Assembly: GCA_027309555.1 (NCBI GenBank)
Contig: DAIDCO010000015.1
Location: 1-39,886, forward strand
DNA length: 39,886 bases
DNA from: a bacterium
GTDB taxonomy: Archaea > Thermoplasmatota > Thermoplasmata > Lutacidiplasmatales > UBA184
Direction of reading: 5' to 3'
Shown: piece after piece, positions 25,426 to 32,774 of the stretch
How the letters are laid out: every line of letters begins with the position of its first letter
Numbering within the stretch: position 1 is the first letter of the stretch
Translations under genes and position numbers: made by a program
The notes under the pieces: model-generated
What the model saw: the letters and a program-made list of their open reading frames with translations, nothing else
What the model was told of the DNA's origin: nothing
Databases searched by the model: none

Positions 25426-25449
25426 AGGCCGGCGCTCTGACGCCGGCCT
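25426..25449. other. 9-bp perfect stem-loop
   Basis: AGGCCGGCG pairs perfectly with CGCCGGCCT around a 6-base loop (CTCTGA). It lies 118 bases after the DUF72 stop and directly behind a 6-bp hairpin at 25402-25417. It may stabilise or end the transcript. Confidence 0.5.
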
Positions 25450-25928
25450 TCCGCAATCCCTGTCGCGTGAGGGCTCGAACGCGGTACCCCATCGACGCAG
25501 GGCTCGCGGTGACGCTCGGTCGAAGCTCCCGAAGCTCGAATCGCGGTACGGGCCGCAGATGTCCATAGTCAGGAACACGCGGCCGGCTGCGTTCGCGGCG
25601 AGATTCTCGAACGAAGCGCAGTGTAATGCAGCTCTTGAAAGTGAGGGCCGAAGGAGGAGGTGCTGGTAGCGGGCCCCATCCGAGACCGGCGGCGGGCGGG
25701 GTGGCTCTAAGCAACGTTTGGGATCACGGAAGCAATGTTCGTACGCGGGGTTCCGGCCGAGGAGATTGGAACGGACAGGAGCTTAGCACGGCTGATCCGA
25801 GTTCCCGGTAACGGGCCCGCGGAGGGCCGTGCGCGGGCGGCGGCCACACGCCCCGAGGAGGCGCCGATTCCGGAGGCTGCTGCACAGGGCTATCTAGGCG
25901 CGTCCATTGGTCTTGGTGGCGATTACGC

Positions 25929-26483
25929 GTGCGGTCACGGTCAGCGGAGACGGCGGAGACGCTCATCCTGATCGGGCTGATCTTCCAGGGGCTCACGGTC
26001 CTCGTGCTCTTGGGAGCGGGATTGTTCCTCCTGATCGTTCCCGTAATCGGAGGCATCCTCCTCTTTCTCGCGCTCCTCGCGTTCGTCTGGCTAATCCTCG
26101 TCTATGCCTACTCGTACGCGCGCACCCGGGACGGGGACTACGAAGGGGCTCGGACGCCAACCTTGGTGTTTGGCATTCTGGCCTTGATAACGGGCGGGAT
26201 CATCTCGGGTATCCTCTACATCGTAGCCGGCGTGAAGCTGGGAGATGCGGCCGACGAGAAGGAGGCAAGAAGGTCACGGCCCTTCTCACCATCGGGTCCT
26301 GCAACAGACTCACCGTTCACGCGATCCCCTTACACTCCTACGACTTCCACGCCGTTGGCGCCCGCAAACTCTCCTCCCGCCTCCACTCCGGTGACCTCCG
26401 GCTCGAGCTTCTGCCCGAACTGTGGTCGACCAACGCCGATGCCGGCCCATTTCTGCCGAAGTTGCGGGGCGTCACTTCAGTAA
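25929..26483 (+). CDS. Membrane protein with C-terminal zinc ribbon (184 aa)
   Basis: Three hydrophobic stretches (about 11-32, 35-60, 78-103) are followed by a Ser/Thr/Pro-rich linker (115-158) and a two-knuckle zinc ribbon, FCPNCG and FCRSCG, at the very end (about 159-182). The membrane part resembles small DUF4064-like proteins, and such membrane plus zinc-ribbon proteins are frequent in archaea; I know no function for them. The start GTG 25929 is uncertain. A TATA-like GCTATCTAG lies about 35 bases before it. Confidence 0.75.
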   Translation: MRSRSAETAETLILIGLIFQGLTVLVLLGAGLFLLIVPVIGGILLFLALLAFVWLILVYAYSYARTRDGDYEGARTPTLVFGILALITGGIISGILYIVAGVKLGDAADEKEARRSRPFSPSGPATDSPFTRSPYTPTTSTPLAPANSPPASTPVTSGSSFCPNCGRPTPMPAHFCRSCGASLQ

Positions 26484-26558
26484 GGGGTACCGACGGAGAC
26501 CGCCGCCGCGATTACCCACGGATCAGCGTACAAGGTTCGAGATCCCCGTCGGGCGCTC

Positions 26559-26882
26559 GTGGGGCAGCCAAGTGTGCCGCACGCCCGCGTCCAGTCGACG
26601 CGCGCTATCGTGGCGACCATGCCGGGCCCCGCGGAGATCCTCGCGAGTGACTGGCGGAAGGCGGGGCGGATCTACGCGCGGTACGGAGCTGCGCTAGAGA
26701 TGATGCGGAGGGCCGCGCGCCCGGGAGCGGCCATGGTGGATTCTCCCGCCCCGGGGAGGGCCCGGCCCGAAAGGCCTCTTCACCCCTGCTCGGTTTCCCG
26801 GTCTCTGCGGGCTTCGGACTCGGCGCGTGACCCCGCGAAACTCTCCCGGTTCGTCGCGCGGCGTTTCGCGACGTTCAAATAG
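26559..26882 (+). pseudogene. Copy A of an unrecognised duplicated gene, possibly intact
   Basis: This frame (GTG 26559, stop 26882) reads ARVQSTRAIVATMPGPAEIL, then SDWRKAGRIYARYGAALEMMRRA. It matches the segment at 28800-28897 (ARVKAARAAVATTPGLAEIL), and the match continues beyond the IS630 at 30031. Over the 46 bases after GAGATCC, 35 are identical to the other copy rejoined across the element. The tail after about residue 60 is Arg/Ser-rich and may be non-native. I do not recognise the family; it is a short helical protein or the C-terminal part of one. Whether copy A is functional cannot be told. Confidence 0.5.
26621..26640 (+). repeat. 20-base exact repeat, copy 2
   Basis: Same sequence as 25376-25395. 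Here it codes PGPAEI within copy A of the duplicated gene. Confidence 0.6.
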
Positions 26883-26898
26883 ATTTTCCTCCATATAG
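26875..26898 (+). promoter_or_regulatory. AT-rich promoter region of the surface protein gene
   Basis: Two TATA-like patches, TCAAATAG (26875-26882) and CATATAG (26892-26898), lie about 42 and 26 bases before GTG 26921. A GGAGA ribosome-binding sequence lies between them and the start, which favours the upstream TATA. Confidence 0.5.
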
Positions 26899-26920
26899 CG
26901 GGAGGGGGAAGGAGACGGGA

Positions 26921-28570
26921 GTGGACGCGAGGGCTTCTGTGGAGCTCGATCAACGGAGCCTCCGTCCGAAGCGACGCCGACCTCGGGTGGTCGTCGCCCT
27001 CGTGATCGCGGCGATCGTGGTGTTGGCTGCGCTGGCCTCGGCGATGACCTTCGGATGGGGGCCTTTCGCTCGTCCCGGGCCCGTGCCTTCCGGTCCACTG
27101 GGTCCTGGGGTTGCGATTCAGGTCGATCCCCCGGCGATCGCGGCCATCGCCCAGGAGCCTTTCGCCACGGTGGCCGGCTCCGTGGTCATCCAGATTTCGT
27201 CGGTCGTGCCCGCCTCGACCGGGTATCTGGCCGAGAACCTGAGCGGAATCAACGCCACAACGAATCCATACACCGATCTTCTCTTCCAAGGCGCGCCGGG
27301 AATCTCGGGCATCGCATCGGGGAACCTGTCCGCGCAGTTCTACTCGATCGACCAGAGCTGGCTCACTCAGGCTAGCCCCCTCACCCAAACGGTCAGTCTC
27401 CAACTACATGCCGAGCTGAACGTCGTCCGCAACGGCACGGACGAGGTCTACACCTACTTCGACAATCTCCCGTACGATCCGCACGCGCCGCCGCTGGTCT
27501 TCACCGCTAAGATCAGCTTCCCGAGCACGCCGATGTTTGCGGTTCCTGCCACTACCCCGGCGGCGGGAGCCCCGCTCTCTCCGGACGGGAAGACCCCTCC
27601 TCCCTGCAACGTAGGGTACTACTGGGTGCAGTGGAACTCGACATACATCTCGAACGGAGTGCTGCCACTGGCGATCGGCAATGCGAATCAGTCTCCGGCG
27701 GGAGCCGAACTCTCGTACGGCATCTCTTTCGCGCAGTCGGCGCTCCAGTTGAGCTTCACGAGCGACACGGCGTACACCTCCTATTCGAGCCTCTCCGGCC
27801 TGCAGATGAGTCAGAACCCTTCCTGGTCGGGCAATGACACCACCTTCCAAGGGGCCATCGAGACCAGCACGGCCACTTCGGGAGGAAACTCCGTCACCAT
27901 GATCGGGCTGACGGGGGTTGAAATGACCGTGACGAACTATCGGTACGTCCACGTCTGGGGGACGTCCGGTAACTGCAACGACCAATGGTATGACAAGTAC
28001 ATGGAGTCGGTCCAGGTCGACGGGTTCTCCGGAGGTTCGAGTTTCACTTTCGGAGCCCCCGCTCTCCCCAGCTTTTTCAGCGGACTCATGAACGACATGA
28101 GTGACTGGGGTTTGCTGGCGAGCGAGAACCTGAAGTGGGGCGGGAGCGGATTCGAGCTGTATTCCGTCATGGTCACCGCGACAGGATACAACAGCGCCAG
28201 CAACGCGGAGGGCCAGGCGGAGGCAGCGCTGTCGACCCTCTCCTTCTGTCTCGGAACGATGCTCTTGGCCGATGACGTGTTGGGTTTCTTTCCGGGATTC
28301 GGAGATGTCGGGAGCACTGCGATCGCTCTCGAGGCAATAGCGGAGGTTGCGGGGGACGCGGCGATGTTCATGACGATGTTCAACTCGATCAGCTTCTCGA
28401 CTTCGGAACACACGTCCGTCGAGCAGTTCGGTGTCAGTGTTGGAACGGGCGGCACACAGACCAATCTCGTGGCGGATGTCTACGCGGCCACCCAACAGGC
28501 CGAGCTGACCCTCGGGGGCGGGAACTCCTACTACCCCAACATGCCGCTGGTCTACGTGGTGGCGACCTGA
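26921..28570 (+). CDS. Large membrane-anchored surface protein (549 aa)
   Basis: I do not recognise this protein. After a basic N-terminus (RPKRRRPR) comes one hydrophobic helix at about 22-45, so it is probably exported with an N-terminal anchor. The rest is rich in Ser, Thr, Gly, Asn and aromatic residues with many NxT/S sites, like archaeal surface proteins. Near the end (about 425-485) lies a Gly/Ala-rich hydrophobic stretch (LSFCLGTMLLADDVLGFFPG, then AIAEVAGDAAMFMTMF), which is unusual for a soluble ectodomain and might insert into a membrane. Base composition is visibly less GC-rich than the neighbours, which suggests different ancestry. It lies between the two copies of the duplicated gene. 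Confidence 0.8.
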   Translation: MDARASVELDQRSLRPKRRRPRVVVALVIAAIVVLAALASAMTFGWGPFARPGPVPSGPLGPGVAIQVDPPAIAAIAQEPFATVAGSVVIQISSVVPASTGYLAENLSGINATTNPYTDLLFQGAPGISGIASGNLSAQFYSIDQSWLTQASPLTQTVSLQLHAELNVVRNGTDEVYTYFDNLPYDPHAPPLVFTAKISFPSTPMFAVPATTPAAGAPLSPDGKTPPPCNVGYYWVQWNSTYISNGVLPLAIGNANQSPAGAELSYGISFAQSALQLSFTSDTAYTSYSSLSGLQMSQNPSWSGNDTTFQGAIETSTATSGGNSVTMIGLTGVEMTVTNYRYVHVWGTSGNCNDQWYDKYMESVQVDGFSGGSSFTFGAPALPSFFSGLMNDMSDWGLLASENLKWGGSGFELYSVMVTATGYNSASNAEGQAEAALSTLSFCLGTMLLADDVLGFFPGFGDVGSTAIALEAIAEVAGDAAMFMTMFNSISFSTSEHTSVEQFGVSVGTGGTQTNLVADVYAATQQAELTLGGGNSYYPNMPLVYVVAT

Positions 28571-28624
28571 ACCTGCGGAGGGGTCGGAATCGAAGTGAGG
28601 GTGGCGGGAGCAGGGCGCCGGTAA

Positions 28625-28897
28625 CGGCATCTGCGCCGGCCCGCCCCTGACGACGCGCGCACCCGCGCCTCGGCGCGGGTCGCGTATCGCGACCAGGACG
28701 GGGACGCGGAGGAGTCTCCGACTCCGAGCCACCGATTCTCTGCCGTTGGGATCACCAGTGGATTCTTGGATGACACCCGAGAAGAGGACGAGCGTCAGGT
28801 CGAGCGGCGCCTCCGCGAGTTGCGCGCTCGAGTGAAGGCGGCGCGCGCGGCCGTGGCGACCACACCGGGACTCGCGGAGATCCTCCGGCGTGCCTAG
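28625..28897 (+). pseudogene. Copy B of the duplicated gene, 5' part, next to the IS630 element
   Basis: An open frame with no standard start ends at TAG 28895-28897. Its latter half (DDTREEDERQVERRLRELRA, then RVKAARAAVATTPGLAEILRRA) is a charged helix plus the segment shared with copy A. The TAG overlaps the IS630 insertion site. Similarity to copy A continues on the far side of the element (RRAAWFYARFG from 30031), where copy A has TGG (Trp) instead of TAG. The gene was therefore probably broken by a nonsense change and then by insertion. Confidence 0.55.
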
Positions 28898-29973
28898 TGG
28901 GCCGTAACTGACAGACGTTGTATTTTGCGGACCTTTCGCAGGATCGTCTCGGCATCCTTGGTCCACACGAACGGTTGGGCCCTCTCATTGCTGATCTCGG
29001 CATACTCCTCGATCGCGCGCTTCAACGCCGTCACATTACGAAAACTCCCTCGAAGGAGCGCCTTCTTGGTGAGCTTCGAGAACCATCCCTCCACGGCGTT
29101 CAGCAGGGATGATCCCGTCGGGACTTGGTGCAACTGGAACCGCACATGCCGTCGGAGCCACCGCTCCACCTCCTTGGTCAGGTGCGAGCTCGCGTTGTCC
29201 ATGATCACGTGCACCGCGAGATCGGAGGGAGTTCGATCGTCGAGCCTCTGGAGGAAGGAGAAGAACTCTTGGTGCCGATGCCGATGGTGGATCTCGGTCA
29301 CCACCGTCCCGTCGAGGACATTGAGCGCCGCGAACAGGTCGATCGTTCCATGGCGGGCGTAGTCATGCGGCCGACCTTCCGGAAAGTTCGGGCCCATGGG
29401 CAGTACCGCCTGAGTGCGTTCCAGTGCCTGGACCTGGGGCTTCTCGTCCACCGAGAAGACGATCGCCCTCTCGGGAGGATTGCGGTAAAGCCCGACCACG
29501 TCGACCAGCTTCTCCTCCAAGCGAGGGTCCGTACTGAGCTTGAACGATCTTACGCGGCGGGGTTGGAGGTGGTGGTTCGTCCAGACTCGATGAACGGTCA
29601 TGTGGCTCACGCCGAGCTCGGCGGCGAGCGTGCGGGTCGACCAGTGGGTCTCCCCGCGGGGCTTGGTGTGCAGAGTTCGGTCGATGATCCGACGTACGAG
29701 TTCGGGAGGGAGTTCGGGCCGTCGGCCCGGGCGGGGAGCATCTTGGCGGATACCCGGGATACGAAGGAGGGCGAAGCGGGAGCGCCATCGGCCGACCGTG
29801 ATGGGGTTGGTGTGGAGGTCGACGACGATCTGGTGGTTGGTCTGTCCCTCGGCGGCCCGCAACACGATCTGAGAACGGAGGACCAATCGCTGGGGGATGG
29901 ATCGGCCGCGGGACCAGTGCTCGAGTTCGATACGTTCTTCGGGGGCGAGCACGATCGAGGGGGCGAGGCGCAT
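28894..29973 (-). CDS. IS630-family transposase
   Basis: A 359-aa DDE transposase of the IS630/Tc1-mariner group. It has an N-terminal helix-turn-helix region (VLRAAEGQTNHQIVVDLHTNP; WSTRTLAAELGVSHMTVHRVW near 145) and the catalytic triad: Asp in IVFSVDEKPQVQALERTQ, Asp in HVIMDNASSHLTKEV and Glu in LLNAVEGWFSKLTKKAL. It looks full-length and intact. I chose ATG 29973; a TTG at 30000 would add nine residues. The stop codon TAG (28894-28896) borrows the TA target duplication and one flanking base, a known economy in this family. Confidence 0.93.
   Translation of the reverse strand: MRLAPSIVLAPEERIELEHWSRGRSIPQRLVLRSQIVLRAAEGQTNHQIVVDLHTNPITVGRWRSRFALLRIPGIRQDAPRPGRRPELPPELVRRIIDRTLHTKPRGETHWSTRTLAAELGVSHMTVHRVWTNHHLQPRRVRSFKLSTDPRLEEKLVDVVGLYRNPPERAIVFSVDEKPQVQALERTQAVLPMGPNFPEGRPHDYARHGTIDLFAALNVLDGTVVTEIHHRHRHQEFFSFLQRLDDRTPSDLAVHVIMDNASSHLTKEVERWLRRHVRFQLHQVPTGSSLLNAVEGWFSKLTKKALLRGSFRNVTALKRAIEEYAEISNERAQPFVWTKDAETILRKVRKIQRLSVTAH
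28897..28912. repeat. IS630 left terminal inverted repeat
   Basis: GTGGGCCGTAACTGAC; matches the right end at 14 of 16 positions. Confidence 0.85.
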
Positions 29974-30012
29974 GGAGGGCTGTAACGCAAGCAGGTACAA
30001 TAATGTACCTAC

Positions 30013-30028
30013 TTCAGTTACGGTCCAC
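30013..30028. repeat. IS630 right terminal inverted repeat
   Basis: TTCAGTTACGGTCCAC, the imperfect inverse of the left end, followed by the duplicated TA. Confidence 0.85.
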
Positions 30029-30030
30029 TA

Positions 30031-30080
30031 GCGGAGGGCGGCGTGGTTCTACGCGCGTTTCGGGGTCAGGAGACCTCAGC
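30031..30080 (+). pseudogene. Copy B of the duplicated gene, 3' part after the IS630 element
   Basis: The sequence reads RRAAWFYARFG in the frame continuing copy B after the TAG. It aligns with WRKAGRIYARYG of copy A. Similarity is lost by about 30075. The remaining bases to 30267 hold no recognised gene, except a TATA-like GGTTTATGC at 30224-30232 that may serve the KaiC-like gene. Confidence 0.5.
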
Positions 30081-30267
30081 ACGGCACGGGGTCCCCGATG
30101 CATCGATCGGAGAGGAGAACGGCATGGGAGGACCAATCTGTTCGAGAGCCGGCGGAACCTGCGAAACGCGCGTGCGGGCGACTCTCCGCTCGTCTTCCGA
30201 TTGACGATAGACCCCTCTCGGAAGGTTTATGCCGCTCGGGCCAGCATAGCCCCATCGGCCGGGATTT

Positions 30268-31575
30268 ATGGGAGCCGCCATCGACCTTCCGACCGAACTG
30301 GTTCACTTTCTGAATCGCCCTGCGCCCCAGGCGCTGCTGGTGCGAGGGGCGCCCGGCACGGGGAAGACGATGCTGGCCTTGGCCCTTCTTCGCGCGTTCC
30401 GCGGAAGGCGGATCTACGTTTCAAGTCGAGTTCGCCGGGCCGATCTCGACCTCGATTTCCCCTCTCTTCACCAGGCGAACCAGACCGGTCCGCTATCGAT
30501 CGTCGACGTGACCGCCGCCGGTCCCGATCTCCGCGATGCCTCGCGGGCCCTGGGGACCTCCCAAGCGCTGATCAGGGCGGACGCCTCGAGCCGCGGCCTC
30601 CGTGCGCTCCTCTTGCCTCCGGAAGTTCTGGCGGCCTGGAGCCAGACCTCACCGGCCACGCCCGCCCTCATTGTGCTGGACTCGTGGGATGCGCTCGTCG
30701 AACGGCATGTCGGGAGCGCAAGCCGAGCCGACGAGGGTCTCCCCTCGCGCGCAGAGGTCGAGCGGATTGCGCTCGCGCAGATGGCCGAAGGTCCGGTCTT
30801 CCTCGTATTCGTGGTGGAACATCGCGAAGCCAGCCAGCTCGAGTATCTTGTCAACGGCGTCGTGACAATGGAGCGGGAGACCCGCAACGACCGAGTGGAA
30901 CGCTGGCTGCGCATCGACAAGCTTCGGGGGACGCGCATCACCCATCCGTCGTATCCGTTCTCGTTGGAAGGGGGTCGATTCCAGTGCATCACGCCTCTGC
31001 GGCACGACCTGCCGCCTTCCTTCAGCCGCATCGATCCGGAGCCCGGCCGTTCGCCGGGTCAGATATGGCCGGGCTCGGCCGACTATGCTTCGTTGTTCGG
31101 ATGGCTTCCCATCCACAAACTGACGCTCATCGAACACGATGCCGAGGTCCCGCTGGCCGCCGTGAACCTGCTGCTGAATCCGATCCAGAGCCACGTCTTC
31201 CAGCGGGGGGGCCGCATCTTTCTCGTGCCCCCACCCGGTATCCATCCGGTCGATGTATGGAACCTCTACAAGGAACGGGTCCCGAAGGAGGCATTCCTTC
31301 GCCAAGTGCGGATTCTCGGCATGCTGGCGCGCGATGAATCGGAGGACCTCGCCCCTGTGATGCTCCCGCTTCCATCCGGGAACGTGGACGGCTACAACCC
31401 CCGGACTCCCGAGGCCGCGAAGTTCTTGCGTGAGGATTCCAACCCCGAGACCCCTAGCCTCGGGCTCATTTGGATCTCGGGCTTGAAGTCCATCAACTCG
31501 TTGGTGCCCGGTACGTACACCGCCGAAACGCTCCGTTCTCGCGCCGTTTCAACGTCTCCCGAGCCGCCGCTTTAG
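30268..31575 (+). CDS. KaiC/GvpD-like RecA-superfamily ATPase with degenerate second domain
   Basis: This 435-aa protein has a P-loop GAPGTGKT (residues 27-34), a Walker B strand PALIVLDSWDAL near 132-142, and the KaiC/GvpD-type ending of the first domain, RGTRITHPSYPFSLEGGRFQ near 225-243. The second half (about 260-415) looks like a second RecA-like domain without a P-loop (LTLIEHDAEVPLAAVNLLLN; GGRIFLVPPPGIHP), as in archaeal GvpD/KaiC relatives. Such ATPases often act in signalling or regulation; the target here is unknown. The last 15 residues after GTYTAETL do not look conserved, so the end may be frayed. It lies 40 bases before the RadA-like gene and could be transcribed with it. Confidence 0.8.
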   Translation: MGAAIDLPTELVHFLNRPAPQALLVRGAPGTGKTMLALALLRAFRGRRIYVSSRVRRADLDLDFPSLHQANQTGPLSIVDVTAAGPDLRDASRALGTSQALIRADASSRGLRALLLPPEVLAAWSQTSPATPALIVLDSWDALVERHVGSASRADEGLPSRAEVERIALAQMAEGPVFLVFVVEHREASQLEYLVNGVVTMERETRNDRVERWLRIDKLRGTRITHPSYPFSLEGGRFQCITPLRHDLPPSFSRIDPEPGRSPGQIWPGSADYASLFGWLPIHKLTLIEHDAEVPLAAVNLLLNPIQSHVFQRGGRIFLVPPPGIHPVDVWNLYKERVPKEAFLRQVRILGMLARDESEDLAPVMLPLPSGNVDGYNPRTPEAAKFLREDSNPETPSLGLIWISGLKSINSLVPGTYTAETLRSRAVSTSPEPPL

Positions 31576-31615
31576 AGCGCTCCCGGCGCTCGATCCCCCG
31601 GAGGCCTCATCGCTC

Positions 31616-32485
31616 ATGCTCGTCGATCCGTCGTCCGTACCCGGGGGCGTGCCGGACACGCCGGAGCTTTGGGACCCGCTCCCGTACGAGGCCTCCGATA
31701 GCCCCGTCCTCCCGTTCCCTCTCCGCGTCCGACCCGTCCGGCGCCCCCGGGGGAGCCGGACCGCGCCCCTCCTACCGTCCGAGCCGGCGCTGTTCCCCTG
31801 GCTCGCCCGCCGGCTCGCTCCCGGAGAGGCGACGCTCTGGACCGGCCCCCGGGTCGCGATCGAACCGGTCCTCGAGCTCCTCTACGCGGGAAACGCGGTG
31901 GTCCACGGCCGGATCTCCCTCCTCGAAGGGGCGAACCGATTTCATCCGTACCGCATCGGCGAACTCGGACGGGCGTTCGGGGTCGATGCCGCCCGGACGC
32001 TCGAGGGGATCCGGCTCGCCCGGGCGTTCACCGTCTACCAGATGGTCGCCCTGGTCGACGGCTGGGCCGCCGAGGCGCGTCGCCACCCGCCGACCCTGCT
32101 CGTCGGCCACGACCTCCCCGCGCTCTTCGCGGACGCCGAGGTCCCGGTCGAAGAGCGGGCGGCGCTCCTCCGCCACATCGCCCGCGCGCTCCTTCCGCTC
32201 CTGGAGGCGGTCCGCGTCCCTCTGCTCCTTACGCTCGGGCCCGACGGATTCGCCGGGTTCCCCGGCCTCGCGGACGAGGGACCCCGCTGGGCGGATGTCG
32301 TCACGTTCGCCCGTGGGCCGGCCGGCTTGCATCTGCGCGCGCTCCGGGACGACGCCCGGCTCTCGCTCGTGCCGCGACCGGCCGGCCAGCGCGGGATCGA
32401 CGAGTTCGGCGGCGGGTCCGCCGAGGAGGTGATCCCGTGGGACGTACCGCCCCGACCTACCGTCAGGCGCTCGAAGAGCGGATGA
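31616..32485 (+). CDS. RadA/Rad51-like protein lacking a P-loop (289 aa), PolB2-associated
   Basis: The order of structural elements follows RadA: TLWTGPRVAIEPVLELLYAG (residues 73-92) stands where the P-loop and following helix would be, then HGRISLLEGANRFHPYRIGEL (98-117) matches the conserved Asp-Thr-Glu-Gly-Thr-Phe-Pro-Arg region. FGVDAARTLEGIRLARAF follows, then LLVGHDLPALFAD (161-173) at the Walker B position (normally VIDS). The Gly-Lys-Thr/Ser is missing and Walker B is altered, so ATP binding is probably lost. I recall that archaeal PolB2 genes often lie beside an inactivated RecA-like gene; this fits. The next gene starts inside its 3' end, showing tight coupling. Confidence 0.75.
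   Translation: MLVDPSSVPGGVPDTPELWDPLPYEASDSPVLPFPLRVRPVRRPRGSRTAPLLPSEPALFPWLARRLAPGEATLWTGPRVAIEPVLELLYAGNAVVHGRISLLEGANRFHPYRIGELGRAFGVDAARTLEGIRLARAFTVYQMVALVDGWAAEARRHPPTLLVGHDLPALFADAEVPVEERAALLRHIARALLPLLEAVRVPLLLTLGPDGFAGFPGLADEGPRWADVVTFARGPAGLHLRALRDDARLSLVPRPAGQRGIDEFGGGSAEEVIPWDVPPRPTVRRSKSG
32423..32434 (+). promoter_or_regulatory. Near-perfect Shine-Dalgarno for the 84-aa gene
   Basis: GAGGAGGTGATC is complementary to the archaeal 16S 3' end over about ten bases, and GTG 32437 follows within a few bases. It lies inside the upstream coding region. It decides for GTG 32437 over ATG 32482, although the latter also makes an ATGA overlap. Confidence 0.6.
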
Positions 32486-32691
32486 AGCGCTGGGATGAGT
32501 TCGCGCGGCTCCTGACGACGCCCGAGGAGCGCGCCGCGTTCGAGCTCGTCCGCACCGGGGCTCGACGCTACGCTGCCCAGGCGACGTACGTCGGCAGCCC
32601 CGATCTTCTCGAGTCGATCCTCCTCTCCGTCCTCACCGACCTCGCCGCGCGGATCCGCGTCGAGCCTCCGGAGCGGGCGGCGCACCGCTAA
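32437..32691 (+). CDS. Small helical protein between RadA-like gene and polB2 (84 aa)
   Basis: I do not recognise this protein by name. It is predicted all-helical: ALEERMKRWDEFARLL, PEERAAFELVRTGARRYAAQ and SPDLLESILLSVLTDLAARI, with an Arg/His-rich tail. There is no Cys, P-loop or membrane segment. Its start overlaps the RadA-like gene by 49 bases and its stop lies just before the polymerase coding sequence. The fixed position suggests that it bridges the RadA-like protein and the polymerase, as an adaptor. Confidence 0.75.
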   Translation: MGRTAPTYRQALEERMKRWDEFARLLTTPEERAAFELVRTGARRYAAQATYVGSPDLLESILLSVLTDLAARIRVEPPERAAHR

Positions 32692-32774
32692 CGGGGGAGG
32701 GGGCGACGCCGACGCCCGACGGCTGGCTCCTCGATATCACCGAGAGCGAGGACGGCCGCTCGGTCGTCCTCTGG

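Larger units (their letters stand above)
25308..25928. other. Gene-poor stretch with two hairpins and a repeat
   Basis: About 620 bases without a convincing gene. It holds two perfect hairpins in a row, AACCGC/GCGGTT (25402-25417) and AGGCCGGCG/CGCCGGCCT (25426-25449), and a 20-base sequence that recurs exactly 1.2 kb away. The first 150 bases might carry the 3' end of the DUF72 transcript. I found no tRNA, SRP or RNase P signature. Confidence 0.45.
28897..30028 (-). mobile_element. IS630-family insertion sequence, 1132 bp
   Basis: The left end GTGGGCCGTAACTGAC and the right end (reverse complement) GTGGACCGTAACTGAA match at 14 of 16 bases as terminal inverted repeats. TA lies directly outside both ends (28895-28896 and 30029-30030). 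The rejoined empty site would read GCCTAGCGG, which contains CTAG, the preferred target of IS630. The transposase fills nearly the whole element. Confidence 0.9.

Noticed and set aside
25470-25560. T-loop-like GGCTCGAA and AGCTCGAATC suggesting tRNA remains
   Set aside because: No paired stems of tRNA length and no acceptor or anticodon arm.
30098-30313. A 71-codon open frame between the IS630 and the KaiC-like gene
   Set aside because: It runs into the KaiC-like gene in another frame and has no recognisable features or promoter.
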